Source: a virus
Strand: one strand, 5' to 3'
Length of the DNA: 43,711 nucleotides
IMG/VR virus record: IMGVR_UViG_3300026484_000013
Span: 1 to 43,711 of that record
A program made the position numbers and the translations under genes. Shown one piece after another: positions 24,552-33,317 of this stretch. Each line of letters starts with the position of its first letter. Position 1 is the first letter of the stretch. Below the pieces are notes generated by a model. It saw only the letters and a list, made by a program, of their open reading frames with translations. It was not told the origin of the DNA and ran no database searches.

Positions 24552-24863
24552 TTATCTTAGTTGTTCAATATCATTATTTAATTGTAGCTGTCTATCAAAG
24601 TAATCAAGAAACATTACATTACAGCTTATATGATAGAGGTGAGACTGTCCACTTTCCGGGTCAATCTTTTCGCCTCCCAAATAAGCATATAGATGCCTAA
24701 GTAAAGCATCATTATACCGCTCGATATCTTTAGTCTTAGCTGTTTTCCAATTGTCTTTACCATATTTATTTGCTCCAAATGTTAGTATCTTTGCTGTACC
24801 TAACACAAACTCCGGCTCAACAAGAGAAACCATAGGCTTCCCTTCATCGGCTTTCTTAAACAT
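24552..24863 (-). CDS. dATP/dGTP diphosphohydrolase-like protein
   Basis: About 103 residues from the ATG at 24863 (an in-frame TTG two codons earlier is the alternative). Conserved pieces are EGKPMVSLVEPEFV, FGANKYGKDNW, RYNDALLRHLYAYLGGEK and ESGQSHLYHISCNVMFL, typical of the small phage family named for its dATP/dGTP diphosphohydrolase domain. Such enzymes hydrolyse dNTPs to dNMPs and shape the nucleotide pool. The gene overlaps the MazG-like gene and lies beside RNR genes, consistent with pool control. Family is fairly sure; substrate is not. Confidence 0.75.
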   Translation of the reverse strand: MFKKADEGKPMVSLVEPEFVLGTAKILTFGANKYGKDNWKTAKTKDIERYNDALLRHLYAYLGGEKIDPESGQSHLYHISCNVMFLDYFDRQLQLNNDIEQLR

Positions 24864-25311
24864 CTTCAAGATACATTCTAATTTGTGATTTAGGGTCTAC
24901 CCAATCGTCACCTTTTTGTATCTTACCATTTACCTTCTGAGTTCCTTTAGCTTCATTAGCTACTATTACAGCATCTAATGCTCTCTCAAGTACAGCACCA
25001 TTAATTTGTAAGTCCTGATTAAGTAATGTGTACATATATTGTTCTGTTTCTTCCACGCCACTAAAGTCTATCATAGTACCTAAGGCTTTAAACTTAGTTC
25101 CTTGAAAGACAAAGTTAAAATCTGCCCACGCATCAACCAACTCTACTTTAGCATCTAGGATAGCTTCTTGGTTAATACCTTTGATTGCATTGAAGTAATC
25201 TACTAAGCCATCTTTAAACTCTTGAGCTTCTTCAGCTAACATATTTGTCTCTAACTCTACATCGAAACTTGTATTGTTTCTATCGAAATTCCATTTTGCT
25301 ACTTTAATCAT
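24856..25311 (-). CDS. MazG-like nucleotide pyrophosphohydrolase
   Basis: From ATG 25311 (AAAGGT site upstream; a longer frame from 25341 overlaps NrdB and lacks support) the protein has 151 residues. The all-alpha NTP pyrophosphatase signature appears as LAEEAQEFKDG followed by AKVELVDAWADFNFV, i.e. ExxE then ExxD metal-binding helices. Such enzymes remove non-canonical or excess nucleoside triphosphates, and phage MazG homologues may also influence host stress nucleotides. It follows NrdB and overlaps the next nucleotide hydrolase gene. Confidence 0.8.
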   Translation of the reverse strand: MIKVAKWNFDRNNTSFDVELETNMLAEEAQEFKDGLVDYFNAIKGINQEAILDAKVELVDAWADFNFVFQGTKFKALGTMIDFSGVEETEQYMYTLLNQDLQINGAVLERALDAVIVANEAKGTQKVNGKIQKGDDWVDPKSQIRMYLEDV

Positions 25312-25313
25312 TG

Positions 25314-26324
25314 TTATACCTTTGCTTTTAATTCGTCCCAAGAGCCTGTTAAAGCACCCTTAGCATAATCTGTAACTCTAGCTTCAAAGAAGTTTACTAG
25401 AGAAAGTCCATTTGTAACCTCTTCCATATAAGGAAGTGGGTTCTCTTTGATATTGTAATTGATTTTCATCCCTAATAAAGATAAAGCATTATCTGCCATA
25501 TACTCAATGTAAGTCTTAATCAATTCTTTATCCATATGAGGAGGATTTAAGTAGTCTACAAGAGCTTTTTCGTAAGCTACTATTTCTCTAACTGCCTCAT
25601 ATATCTCATATTTAAGTTCATCATCCCAAATATCAGAGTTCTCTTCTATGTACGCTCTAAACAGTCTTGAGTTACCTTCTTGATGTTGAGCTTCATCTTT
25701 GATACTCCAATCAACTATCTGACAAGCACCTTTATACTTATTCTGAAATTGAAATTGCAGTAACATAGCAAACTGTGCCATTAATGAGATACCCTCAGTA
25801 GCCCCAGCATATACAGCCAACATTCTAGCTACCCCTCGTCTGAATTGATTATCAACCTCAGCATTGGTCATACCATCAGCTTTGTAATCTTCAAACTTCT
25901 TAACTTTGGCTTTATCAATATACTCTGTCTTTGTTTCCATCAAAGGAATATCAAGGAACTCTGAATAGATTTCATCCCCAAACCCAAGTGTTTCAGTTAG
26001 TAACGCATAAGCAGAGATATGTGTATTCTCTCTGTTAGCGAATGTTCGAAGCATCATCTGTACCTCAGTTGGCTTGAAGATACGAAGCATTACATCATAT
26101 CCAGCCCCTACCATAATATCATTCTGAGTGAACAATCTCAATACATTAGTAAGAAACTCTTTCTCCTCAGGACTTGCTTGGGCAAAGTCTTTAACATCAT
26201 CAGCTAATGCAACTTCCTCTTCCGTCCAATGCATCTTTTCGTGTGTCTTCCAATAGTCGTAAGCCCACGGGTATTTCATAGGCTTATACATTGGGTATTT
26301 AGTTGTTTGTTTTATTAAACTCAT
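25314..26324 (-). CDS. nrdB: Ribonucleotide reductase class I small subunit (NrdB)
   Basis: NrdB houses the di-iron site and tyrosyl radical that starts ribonucleotide reduction in NrdA. The 336 residues show ligand motifs: Asp69 in TQNDIMV, Glu99-His102 in RENTHISAY with radical Tyr106, Glu177 in ATEGISLMA, and Glu211-His214 in KDEAQHQ. The spacing matches E. coli D84, E115, H118, Y122, E204, E238 and H241, although E. coli numbering differs. The start ATGA overlaps the stop of the small membrane protein. With NrdA it supplies dNDPs for phage DNA synthesis. Confidence 0.95.
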   Translation of the reverse strand: MSLIKQTTKYPMYKPMKYPWAYDYWKTHEKMHWTEEEVALADDVKDFAQASPEEKEFLTNVLRLFTQNDIMVGAGYDVMLRIFKPTEVQMMLRTFANRENTHISAYALLTETLGFGDEIYSEFLDIPLMETKTEYIDKAKVKKFEDYKADGMTNAEVDNQFRRGVARMLAVYAGATEGISLMAQFAMLLQFQFQNKYKGACQIVDWSIKDEAQHQEGNSRLFRAYIEENSDIWDDELKYEIYEAVREIVAYEKALVDYLNPPHMDKELIKTYIEYMADNALSLLGMKINYNIKENPLPYMEEVTNGLSLVNFFEARVTDYAKGALTGSWDELKAKV

Positions 26325-26509
26325 TTATAATATCCTTTTCTAACTTCATTAAATCTTTTATATGATAAATCTCTATTCTCATAGATGCTTTCATAAGCAC
26401 CTGTAACTCCGTGAGTTATTAAGATTATAGGTACTATCAATATAGCCAATAATAAGAAAGTTATGTAATTAAACATAAGTATTTTCATTACTATTGACAT
26501 GATAGACAT
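26321..26509 (-). CDS. Small membrane protein between NrdA and NrdB
   Basis: This 62-residue protein has one strong hydrophobic segment (ILMFNYITFLLLAILIVPII, about residues 10-30) followed by a charged tail (SIYENRDLSYKRFNEVRKG). Translation may start at the first ATG inside the end of NrdA or at an in-frame ATG at 26488; neither has a strong ribosome site. Its TGA overlaps the NrdB ATG, so it likely couples NrdB translation. Function unknown. Confidence 0.55.
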   Translation of the reverse strand: MSIMSIVMKILMFNYITFLLLAILIVPIILITHGVTGAYESIYENRDLSYKRFNEVRKGYYK

Positions 26510-28212
26510 TCATCATAGCTAATTATTTGACGCTCTTGAGTACCAGCAGAAGCTCTTGTAGCCGCTGTAGAACGGCAGTAATATAATGACTTAAGTCTTC
26601 CTTTCCAAGCTCTTATATGCAGGTTATATAGGTTTTCAACGTGAGTATCTGCACCTAAGAATACGTTTATACTCTGTGATTGGTCTACAAATGGCGCTCT
26701 ATCACAAGCTAAATCTATAATCACATGCTGGTTTATTTCATATGCAGTTTTAAATACATCTTTATCATAGTCACTCAGAAAATCTAAGTGTGCAACCGAG
26801 CCTTCATTCCTTACAATCGACTTCCAAATGGTCTCATTGTTTGCTCCGTGTTTCTCTAGGAGAGCTAAAAGATACTTGTTTCGTTGAGTGTATGTACCTA
26901 TATTAGTCTTATGTATATAACTATTACCTAATCTAGGGTCAACACCTTGACTACTACCATTACATAATGTACTTATAGAAGCCGTTGGTGCAATAGCCGA
27001 TACGTGTGTATTTCTTCTTGTCTTACTAAGAGGACAAGTACCAAACTTAACAGCCGCTAAGTGATTAGCATACTCATTGTATCTCTTGAAGTCCTTAAAT
27101 ATCTGTAGATTTAACCCTTTAGTCATTGGACTATCCCAAGGTAAGTTACGCTTTTGTAATAACCCCGCAAAACCCATAACACCTAGACCTAATGAACGCT
27201 CATTGATAGCAGACTTTCTTGCGTTCTCAAAGCCAATCTTACCTTCTGTAAGGTTAATGAAGCTCTCTAAAACATTATCTAAGAAACGATTACAATCATA
27301 TAAGAACTGTTCCATATCATCTTTGAATTCATCATAATATTCTAAGTTGATTGAGCCTAAACAACATACTCCTGTATAATCCGGAGCTGTATGTAATGCA
27401 ATCTCTGCACAAAGGTTACTCATTATAACTTCAAACTGCGCCTGTATATATTCATCAGGTCTCATAGAGTTTACAGTATCCTTAAAGATTATAAAAGGTT
27501 CACCTGTTTCCATACGAGTTATAAGTATTTTCTTGAATAGGTCAAAGGCATCAACTGTTTTAACAACTGAGTTATCTTTAGGACTTAGTAAATCCCAAGA
27601 AGCTCTGTTAACGACTGCCTCCATAAATAAATCACTAATAACCACGCCGTGATGAACATTAAGACTACGTCTGTTAGCGTCACCTGTAGGTCTCCTAACA
27701 TCTATGAACTCTTCAATTTCAGCGTGAGAGACATCGAGATAAACTGCTTGTGAAGCACGTCGAAGTCCTCCCTGACTGACTGCAAGTGTACTGCTATCTG
27801 AGACCTTGATGAACGGTACGATACCGCTAGACTCTCCGTTTGCTCCAACCTTCGCCCCAATCTCTCTAACGTTGCTCCAACTTGTTCCAATTCCTCCACC
27901 TTCTGCTCCTAACCAATTGTTTTCTGTAAACTTGGCAAATATACCTTCTTTACTATCTTCAACCTGATTAACGTAACAGCTAATAGGTAAACCTCTTTGT
28001 GGTGCATTGCCATTAGATGATACCGGAGTGCTTGGGTGGAACCAATAGTTGTTTATATACCTTTGTATTCTAACTACCATAGCTTGGTCATCTGCAAACA
28101 TAGACATTCTATCTAACCATAATGTATAATTTTCATCCTCTAGGAAGTATCTCTCTTGATACATATCCTTTGAAAACTGTGGGAGTCCTACCCAACCTCT
28201 AGTGTGTATCAT
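26491..28212 (-). CDS. nrdA: Ribonucleotide reductase class I large subunit (NrdA), short form
   Basis: NrdA reduces ribonucleoside diphosphates. The 573 residues include all catalytic elements: Cys79 in PISCY, Asn266-Cys268-Glu270 in NLCAEIALH, the partner cysteine in GVCCLGSINL (283/284), the radical-relay tyrosines in SLYYCRSTAATRAS, and the C-terminal dithiol in YDECLSCQ. It is much shorter than E. coli NrdA (761). The missing part is N-terminal and includes the ATP-cone, so allosteric activity control by dATP is probably absent. The start overlaps the DNA polymerase end by 14 nt with AGGAG upstream. Confidence 0.94.
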   Translation of the reverse strand: MIHTRGWVGLPQFSKDMYQERYFLEDENYTLWLDRMSMFADDQAMVVRIQRYINNYWFHPSTPVSSNGNAPQRGLPISCYVNQVEDSKEGIFAKFTENNWLGAEGGGIGTSWSNVREIGAKVGANGESSGIVPFIKVSDSSTLAVSQGGLRRASQAVYLDVSHAEIEEFIDVRRPTGDANRRSLNVHHGVVISDLFMEAVVNRASWDLLSPKDNSVVKTVDAFDLFKKILITRMETGEPFIIFKDTVNSMRPDEYIQAQFEVIMSNLCAEIALHTAPDYTGVCCLGSINLEYYDEFKDDMEQFLYDCNRFLDNVLESFINLTEGKIGFENARKSAINERSLGLGVMGFAGLLQKRNLPWDSPMTKGLNLQIFKDFKRYNEYANHLAAVKFGTCPLSKTRRNTHVSAIAPTASISTLCNGSSQGVDPRLGNSYIHKTNIGTYTQRNKYLLALLEKHGANNETIWKSIVRNEGSVAHLDFLSDYDKDVFKTAYEINQHVIIDLACDRAPFVDQSQSINVFLGADTHVENLYNLHIRAWKGRLKSLYYCRSTAATRASAGTQERQIISYDECLSCQ

Positions 28213-30043
28213 ACCAAGTATCTCCTATTTTTGACTCGCCTTCGAGTTTAATTCTAAATCCTATCTCATCACTAATAGTTTCAAAAGCCTGTTCAGCTAT
28301 CTTTCCTACTTGTTCAGCTATATCCTCGTCACATTCTACTTGAGCTTCATCGTGAATGTTTAAAACAAACTCATATTGCTCGCCAACTTTAAATCTCTTT
28401 TGTAATTGTTTATCATATTCTATTAACCAAAACTTCATTACCAATGCACCAGCACCCTGTAACAATACATTCAATGCTGAGTGTTCGCTTCTGATAGTGT
28501 AAGGGTTTCCATCAAGGGCTTTGAGAGTGCCTCGTGCTTTAACAGCACCCACAACTGCATCTCCAAGTTTTGCGATTGCTGGGATCTTTCTAAGAAAGCG
28601 TTTCTTAAGCTTATCGCCCTCTTTAAATCCACCTCCGACAATCTCTCCAAGTTTTGCTGCTCCTGCACCGTATAAGAACCCATAGATAAAAGTCTTAGCG
28701 TTATTTCTTGTTGGAAGCCCAGCAGCCTTTTGATTTGCTGTGTGTATATCCCCCTCAAGTATTGTTCGTCCATAATTTCCTCCATCATATTTAGCCAAGA
28801 AGTGTGCTAATACTCTAAGCTCTAGTCCGGATGCATCGCAACCAACAATCTTTTTACCTTTACCAGCCTTGAATAATGCTCTACATTCTGCACCTTTGAA
28901 TGCTGTAACACTTGGAACTTGTGCCATATTAGGACGACTGTGTGTACAACGTCTTGTGACTGCTCCTAGTGTATCAACTCCACCGTGAATTCTTCCATCT
29001 TCTCCTACAACCTTAAGCCAAGCTTGAGGGCCGAGCGCGAGCTGTCCGAGCAACTTACTTACATTGAAGTATTTAGCTAAGACTTTTGCTTCAGGATATT
29101 CAAGACCTTTAAGAACACCCTCATTAACTATAGGATTTCCTTTCTCAGTTGTCTCAGTTGGTACCCATCCATATAATTCTCCAAGCCAATATACAATATG
29201 TGCTCTACTACCGGGATTGAATTCTGTAATTACATCAACTCCCCATACGTCATTACCCTCTTTATCTTTCTTAAAGTAGAAGCCTTTATCAAGTTGCTTT
29301 TGATAAGCCATAGCTATTGAGCCATCTTTCTTATACTTATTCTTAATTTCATTCTTCTTAGTAAAGATACCTAAAGGCTTAAAGTTCCTCTGAACCTCAG
29401 CTATCATAGCTTCCTTTTCTTCTTCAAGTTCTATATGAAGTTTCTGAGCTGCTTTAACATCAAACCCAACTCCGTACTGTTCTTGACGTCCAATAATCTT
29501 AGCAAACTGTTGCTCTAGGTCTATAGCTTTTTGTGGCGGTAGCCCTTTCTCTATAAATCTTTCTAGTATTGCATTAGTAGCAACACCATCTTGTCTACAG
29601 TAATCAAACATATCTTGATTAAGTTCTTCCCAACCACCTGAGTAATCATCTTTCATAGTTTTAGTTCTGTATCCCCAAGCCCCTAAAGAGTGTGACCCTT
29701 TAAGTCTAGGAGGCATAGCAAACCTACGAGCATCTTCCTTCATCATATCAGGATACATAAGTTTACTGAGGATTAATGTATCTAACATTTTACAGTGGTC
29801 ATCTAAATCCACACCATAAAGTTTCTTAATAACTGCATTATCGAACTTAATAATATTATGACCTACAAGAGTATCTCCTGTTTTTAGGTGTGCAATCATT
29901 TCATCAATGTTTCCATCTGTACCCTTCATTGGTCTTGAAGAATACATCTTTGTAATCTTTGTTTCTGTATCATATACAACACCACAATGAATGGTATCAG
30001 TTGTACTTAATAAACCATTTGTTTCTAAATCATATACCAGCAT
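28199..30043 (-). CDS. T7-type DNA polymerase (family A)
   Basis: This is the replicative polymerase with a 3'-5' proofreading domain. Exonuclease motifs are DLETNG (Asp5, Glu7), GHNIIKFDN and YCRQD. Polymerase motif A is CDASGLELRVLAHF (about residue 402), motif B is RNNAKTFIYGFLYGAG, and motif C is NIHDEAQVE (about 564). It has 614 residues against 704 in T7, and the insert that binds thioredoxin in T7 looks shortened. The residue equivalent to E. coli Pol I Phe762 is Tyr (KTFIY). Its ATG overlaps the helicase stop. Confidence 0.96.
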   Translation of the reverse strand: MLVYDLETNGLLSTTDTIHCGVVYDTETKITKMYSSRPMKGTDGNIDEMIAHLKTGDTLVGHNIIKFDNAVIKKLYGVDLDDHCKMLDTLILSKLMYPDMMKEDARRFAMPPRLKGSHSLGAWGYRTKTMKDDYSGGWEELNQDMFDYCRQDGVATNAILERFIEKGLPPQKAIDLEQQFAKIIGRQEQYGVGFDVKAAQKLHIELEEEKEAMIAEVQRNFKPLGIFTKKNEIKNKYKKDGSIAMAYQKQLDKGFYFKKDKEGNDVWGVDVITEFNPGSRAHIVYWLGELYGWVPTETTEKGNPIVNEGVLKGLEYPEAKVLAKYFNVSKLLGQLALGPQAWLKVVGEDGRIHGGVDTLGAVTRRCTHSRPNMAQVPSVTAFKGAECRALFKAGKGKKIVGCDASGLELRVLAHFLAKYDGGNYGRTILEGDIHTANQKAAGLPTRNNAKTFIYGFLYGAGAAKLGEIVGGGFKEGDKLKKRFLRKIPAIAKLGDAVVGAVKARGTLKALDGNPYTIRSEHSALNVLLQGAGALVMKFWLIEYDKQLQKRFKVGEQYEFVLNIHDEAQVECDEDIAEQVGKIAEQAFETISDEIGFRIKLEGESKIGDTWYDTH

Positions 30044-31677
30044 TAAAAATCCTCCTCAGTATCTTCATCAGGCAATAAGCCATCTACTTCATCTGACTCC
30101 ATCATTATACCTGTCTCTAGGTCATAGATGAAACCGATTGTAACTCCTGTGGCTTTACCACTAAATCTATCTTTGATACACCGTACCAATCCTTTCTGAC
30201 GTTCCTCAGGGATTTCGTGTATTGTGTTTCTCTCAACACCTAACATAAAACTTGACCAACGCATAATTGCTCTTGAACCTGTGAACTGTGCTTGTTCTAC
30301 CTTACCGCCAGCTTCGTGAGCCGCACCTGTTTTAGGTGGATTAAGGTGTGATACTACAAGTACCCAAATGTTTAGCTCTTTTGCTAAAGCCGCTACATCT
30401 GCCATAAGTCCATCAAGGTTTCTTCTTTCATCTTGAGCGTGAGCATTAAGGGCTGTGAGATTATCAATATAGAAATGTTCAACACCATAGTTATGATACA
30501 TAAATCTTATCTTATCGCTAATCGTATCCCAATCAATACTACCAAAGTTATCATAGATATACAATCCGTTGATAGCTGTTATAGTTGCTTCAAGCTTCTT
30601 AGGGTCTGTGTTGTTATCAGGTAAGTGATAGTGTTGTCCATCTAGTTTACCAGCAATTCTTAAGAGTGTTTCTCTTGTTTGTTGCTCCAACATAAATGTA
30701 CCTACACTATAATTATTTTTCAAATCATAAGCTATACTCTGAGTTACAAAGTCAGTCTTACCTACTGATACTCCAGCGCCAAGTGCTACCACCTCGCCTA
30801 ATCTTCTCCCATATGTAATGTTTGTCATCTTCTCAAACATCCAAGGTCTTCCATACTCAATGGGCTTTAATACTTCTTCGAGCAATTCGCTAGGTAGTAA
30901 TATACCTTCAGGTTTGTATTCTTCTGCATTATAAAACGCATTAACAATCGCTGACTTGCCTCTGTGAACTAATAGTTCATTGGCATCTTTGTATTCACTA
31001 TGTCTAACAATCCTTACCTTACCTATCGGTAACATATTGATTACTTCATCTACTGCTTTGCGACCGGGTTCGTCGTTATCAAACCATAAGTAGATTTCCT
31101 CGAAGCTACTAATCCATTCTAAGTGTTTTGCTATTTCTTTCTTAGCACTCTGTGCTCCTGTTGATAGTGATACCACCGGGTATTTACCATCGAAAGCTGT
31201 TGCAACCGAGAGAGCATCTATCTCTCCCTCAGTAATTGTTAATTTCTTTCCACCTGAACTCCATAACTGTTGTCCATACATCATAGCATCTTTAGTATCT
31301 CCAAGAAACTTAAAGTCTTTATTGGCAAAACGAATTTTCTGTGCTACGGCTTTCCGGTCTTTGTCAAAATAGGTTGCTACCTGACACACCTTACCACCCA
31401 TAGAACCGATACCATACTTGTATTGTTTACAAATAGCCTCCGGTATCTTTCGATTAGTTAGTTCTCTGCTATCATAACTTAGTAAGTTCATAGCCATTCT
31501 CTTAGTCGCTTGAGGTCGTGAGTTAGTTCCGTCATCCGATGGAGGAGTCCAAGCTTCACAAGCGAAGCAATAGGCACTACCGTTAGTATATACTGCGTTG
31601 CCGTCAGTAGACCCACAGCTATCGCAAGAAGTATGATAGCTAAATTCACCGTTATCTTCTGTTTGATTACTTGCCAC
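30043..31677 (-). CDS. Primase-helicase (gp4-like)
   Basis: The protein makes RNA primers and unwinds the fork. The 544 residues begin at a GTG (31677) behind a GGGAGG site. An N-terminal zinc ribbon uses Cys18, Cys21, Cys37 and Cys40. The TOPRIM primase core shows TEGEIDALS and LWFDNDEPGRKA. The RecA-like helicase has the P-loop GAGVSVGKT near residue 300 and YIDNLTALNA as Walker B region. An in-frame Met at residue 61 (31497) matches the place where T7 starts its short helicase form 4B, though with only a weak ribosome site. Confidence 0.95.
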   Translation of the reverse strand: MASNQTEDNGEFSYHTSCDSCGSTDGNAVYTNGSAYCFACEAWTPPSDDGTNSRPQATKRMAMNLLSYDSRELTNRKIPEAICKQYKYGIGSMGGKVCQVATYFDKDRKAVAQKIRFANKDFKFLGDTKDAMMYGQQLWSSGGKKLTITEGEIDALSVATAFDGKYPVVSLSTGAQSAKKEIAKHLEWISSFEEIYLWFDNDEPGRKAVDEVINMLPIGKVRIVRHSEYKDANELLVHRGKSAIVNAFYNAEEYKPEGILLPSELLEEVLKPIEYGRPWMFEKMTNITYGRRLGEVVALGAGVSVGKTDFVTQSIAYDLKNNYSVGTFMLEQQTRETLLRIAGKLDGQHYHLPDNNTDPKKLEATITAINGLYIYDNFGSIDWDTISDKIRFMYHNYGVEHFYIDNLTALNAHAQDERRNLDGLMADVAALAKELNIWVLVVSHLNPPKTGAAHEAGGKVEQAQFTGSRAIMRWSSFMLGVERNTIHEIPEERQKGLVRCIKDRFSGKATGVTIGFIYDLETGIMMESDEVDGLLPDEDTEEDF

Positions 31678-31834
31678 ATTGTGCCTCCCTTGCTCTCTCT
31701 AAACACTCTTCATCTCTAGAAGATAGTATCCCTTTTGTCTGTACTATCTCCAACTCTACCCAACCTACATCATGACCATCATCTACTGCATAAGTCTCGA
31801 GGTATTCTAAATAATCTTCTAATTCATCATCCAT
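31667..31834 (-). CDS. Small acidic protein, 55 residues
   Basis: A frame from ATG 31834 to TAA 31667 has an AAGGA ribosome site eight bases upstream and overlaps the primase GTG start by 11 nt. The peptide opens MDDELEDYLEYLETYAVDDG and contains a short strand-like VGWVELEIVQ. It is very acidic. It fills an otherwise empty 170-bp gap and carries the primase ribosome site in its last codons, so it may couple primase translation. Function unknown. Confidence 0.6.
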   Translation of the reverse strand: MDDELEDYLEYLETYAVDDGHDVGWVELEIVQTKGILSSRDEECLERAREAQCGK

Positions 31835-31844
31835 TTATTTTTCC

Positions 31845-32237
31845 TTAAATTTCTTTTATTCTCATTTCTATATGAGGGTTCTTTTTATCTATAGTACCAA
31901 CTGTACCTGTTATTTGAACGATATGTCGATAGTTATCGTCCGGAAGTCGTCCAAGTTCCACTAAGGCATCTTGAGCAAACTTTGAGATAACGCTCATTAT
32001 ATTATCAATATCAAACAATCTTTTGTTCTCGTAATGAATTATATAATGTATCTTAATTGTTTCCATAACAGGTAAATCTAATACAGCATCTGTTATTATT
32101 TCCTTAAACTCTTTCTTAAGGGCATTTGTAACTCTGTAATGTGCTTGACGATATTTGTTTAAATTACAACTATGGCGTGTCTTCCCTAGTGTAATAAAGT
32201 ATGGGAGCTCAAGGGAATGTATATCCCCTATTGCCAT
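31845..32237 (-). CDS. RusA-like Holliday junction resolvase
   Basis: The 130-residue protein shows the acidic pattern of RusA-type resolvases: LFDIDNIMSVISKFAQDAL (Asp76, Asp78, Asn79), then GRLPDDN (Asp100, Asp101), with conserved strand IKIHYIIHYE before it. RusA dimers cut four-way junctions. Here it probably debranches replication intermediates before packaging, replacing T7 endonuclease I (gp3), which normally lies between SSB and primase. A stop/start junction without gap follows the preceding gene. Confidence 0.85.
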   Translation of the reverse strand: MAIGDIHSLELPYFITLGKTRHSCNLNKYRQAHYRVTNALKKEFKEIITDAVLDLPVMETIKIHYIIHYENKRLFDIDNIMSVISKFAQDALVELGRLPDDNYRHIVQITGTVGTIDKKNPHIEMRIKEI

Positions 32238-32462
32238 TTAAACTCTTTCGCAGTACATAAAACGAACGCCGTTAGTACCGAGTTCATCACAGAGCTCTTG
32301 TACTGTCATAGTTAGTGCTTCATTTTGTAGCTTAGCCCCACCACCACAGTTTAGTATAGCCATTCGCAAGCTATCCACCATATCAATAGAGCCTTTCTGC
32401 ATATTACGCAGTCTTATTAGCTCTAGTTCTTTAGTCTTAATTTGTTCACATAATGTTAACAT
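32238..32462 (-). CDS. Unknown small protein between SSB and resolvase
   Basis: This 74-residue protein is mostly helical (LCEQIKTKELELIRLRNMQ) with a GGGAKLQNEALTM turn and ends in FMYCERV. It is not recognised. Its ATG overlaps the SSB stop and its stop abuts the resolvase ATG, so it is part of the replication operon. Confidence 0.65.
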   Translation of the reverse strand: MLTLCEQIKTKELELIRLRNMQKGSIDMVDSLRMAILNCGGGAKLQNEALTMTVQELCDELGTNGVRFMYCERV

Positions 32463-33112
32463 TAGAAGTCGCCATCTTCGTCGTCATTATCAGGTAGCTC
32501 ACCATCTACATCTTCGTCACCTAAACCATCGTTAGGTAAATCTAACTCACCATCTTCATCATCTAGGTCGTCATCACCACCAAAACTTACAAGGTCAAGT
32601 AGTTGTACTTTCTCTAGGATTAAAGATACTCCGATAGTTTTGTCACTGCTCATTGCATAGGGGTTAGCAAAGGCAACACATCTAATTAAAGAGCCATTAC
32701 CGATTTGCACCATTGGGATTTCCCCTTCAGAGGCTTTAGGCCCGACTAAGATTACTTTATTTTGCCCAGGACGTCTATCGTCTACATTGTTCATTTTGAA
32801 CTTGAATACAATGTTACCTGTCTCATTACCATCTTTATCAAAGTCATCTTTAAATACAGGGCGCTTAGTATAAAGCTTGTTCTTAGGTTTCCCTTCGTTT
32901 GCTTGCTCAAATGCAGTATCTCTAAGTTTCTCCAACTTGTCAATGAATGCTTGTACTCCTTGAGCCCCTGGGTCTACCACTAAGTCTACTGAATATTGAC
33001 CTTTAGCATTATACTCTCTGTCCGGTTTGTCTAGTTTCGCCCATAAAGCGTCCCCTCTTGGTGATGTAACTTTCGTGCCTTTTACTGTGAATGGTTTTTT
33101 AATTGCTGCCAT
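32462..33112 (-). CDS. Single-stranded DNA-binding protein (gp2.5-like)
   Basis: The 216 residues match T7 gp2.5 (232). The N-terminal OB-fold region includes RGDALWAKLDKPDREYNAK and YSVDLVVDPG. The C-terminal 40 residues are almost wholly Asp/Glu/Gly and end DGDF, the acidic tail with terminal Phe that contacts polymerase and helicase in T7. It protects single strands and coordinates replication and annealing. Position before resolvase, primase and polymerase agrees. Confidence 0.9.
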   Translation of the reverse strand: MAAIKKPFTVKGTKVTSPRGDALWAKLDKPDREYNAKGQYSVDLVVDPGAQGVQAFIDKLEKLRDTAFEQANEGKPKNKLYTKRPVFKDDFDKDGNETGNIVFKFKMNNVDDRRPGQNKVILVGPKASEGEIPMVQIGNGSLIRCVAFANPYAMSSDKTIGVSLILEKVQLLDLVSFGGDDDLDDEDGELDLPNDGLGDEDVDGELPDNDDEDGDF

Positions 33113-33113
33113 G

Positions 33114-33317
33114 TTATTTGCTCCCTACGATTTTGTTAATTTGGTTTAATGCTTGTTGTGCTTGTACTTGCTCTGCGTTTGCAGTAGCTAACTCTGATTG
33201 AAGAACTTTAATCTCGTCACCATTTCCGTTGATGAAACCGATAAGGTCATCTTGTACCTTTGTGAATGTATCTAAAATCCCTGTAAGCTTCTTAGCTCCG
33301 AATATATTTTTAATCAT
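33114..33317 (-). CDS. Unknown helical small protein before SSB
   Basis: This 67-residue protein looks helical, with a Gln/Ala-rich heptad-like C-terminal half (LQSELATANAEQVQAQQAL) that could form a coiled coil. It is not recognised. It overlaps the end of the upstream gene by 8 nt and precedes SSB by 1 bp. Confidence 0.65.
   Translation of the reverse strand: MIKNIFGAKKLTGILDTFTKVQDDLIGFINGNGDEIKVLQSELATANAEQVQAQQALNQINKIVGSK

Noticed and set aside
24552-24863. Possible sign of a 2-aminoadenine (Z) genome, because dNTP hydrolases of related types occur in such phages
   Set aside because: No PurZ-like synthetase is present and the polymerase is an ordinary T7 type. The enzyme fits general nucleotide-pool control.
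31488-31706. 72-codon hydrophobic frame overlapping the primase start
   Set aside because: It is an out-of-frame reading of the primase zinc region and the small acidic gene. The GTG-initiated primase frame has the zinc cysteines and a better-placed ribosome site.
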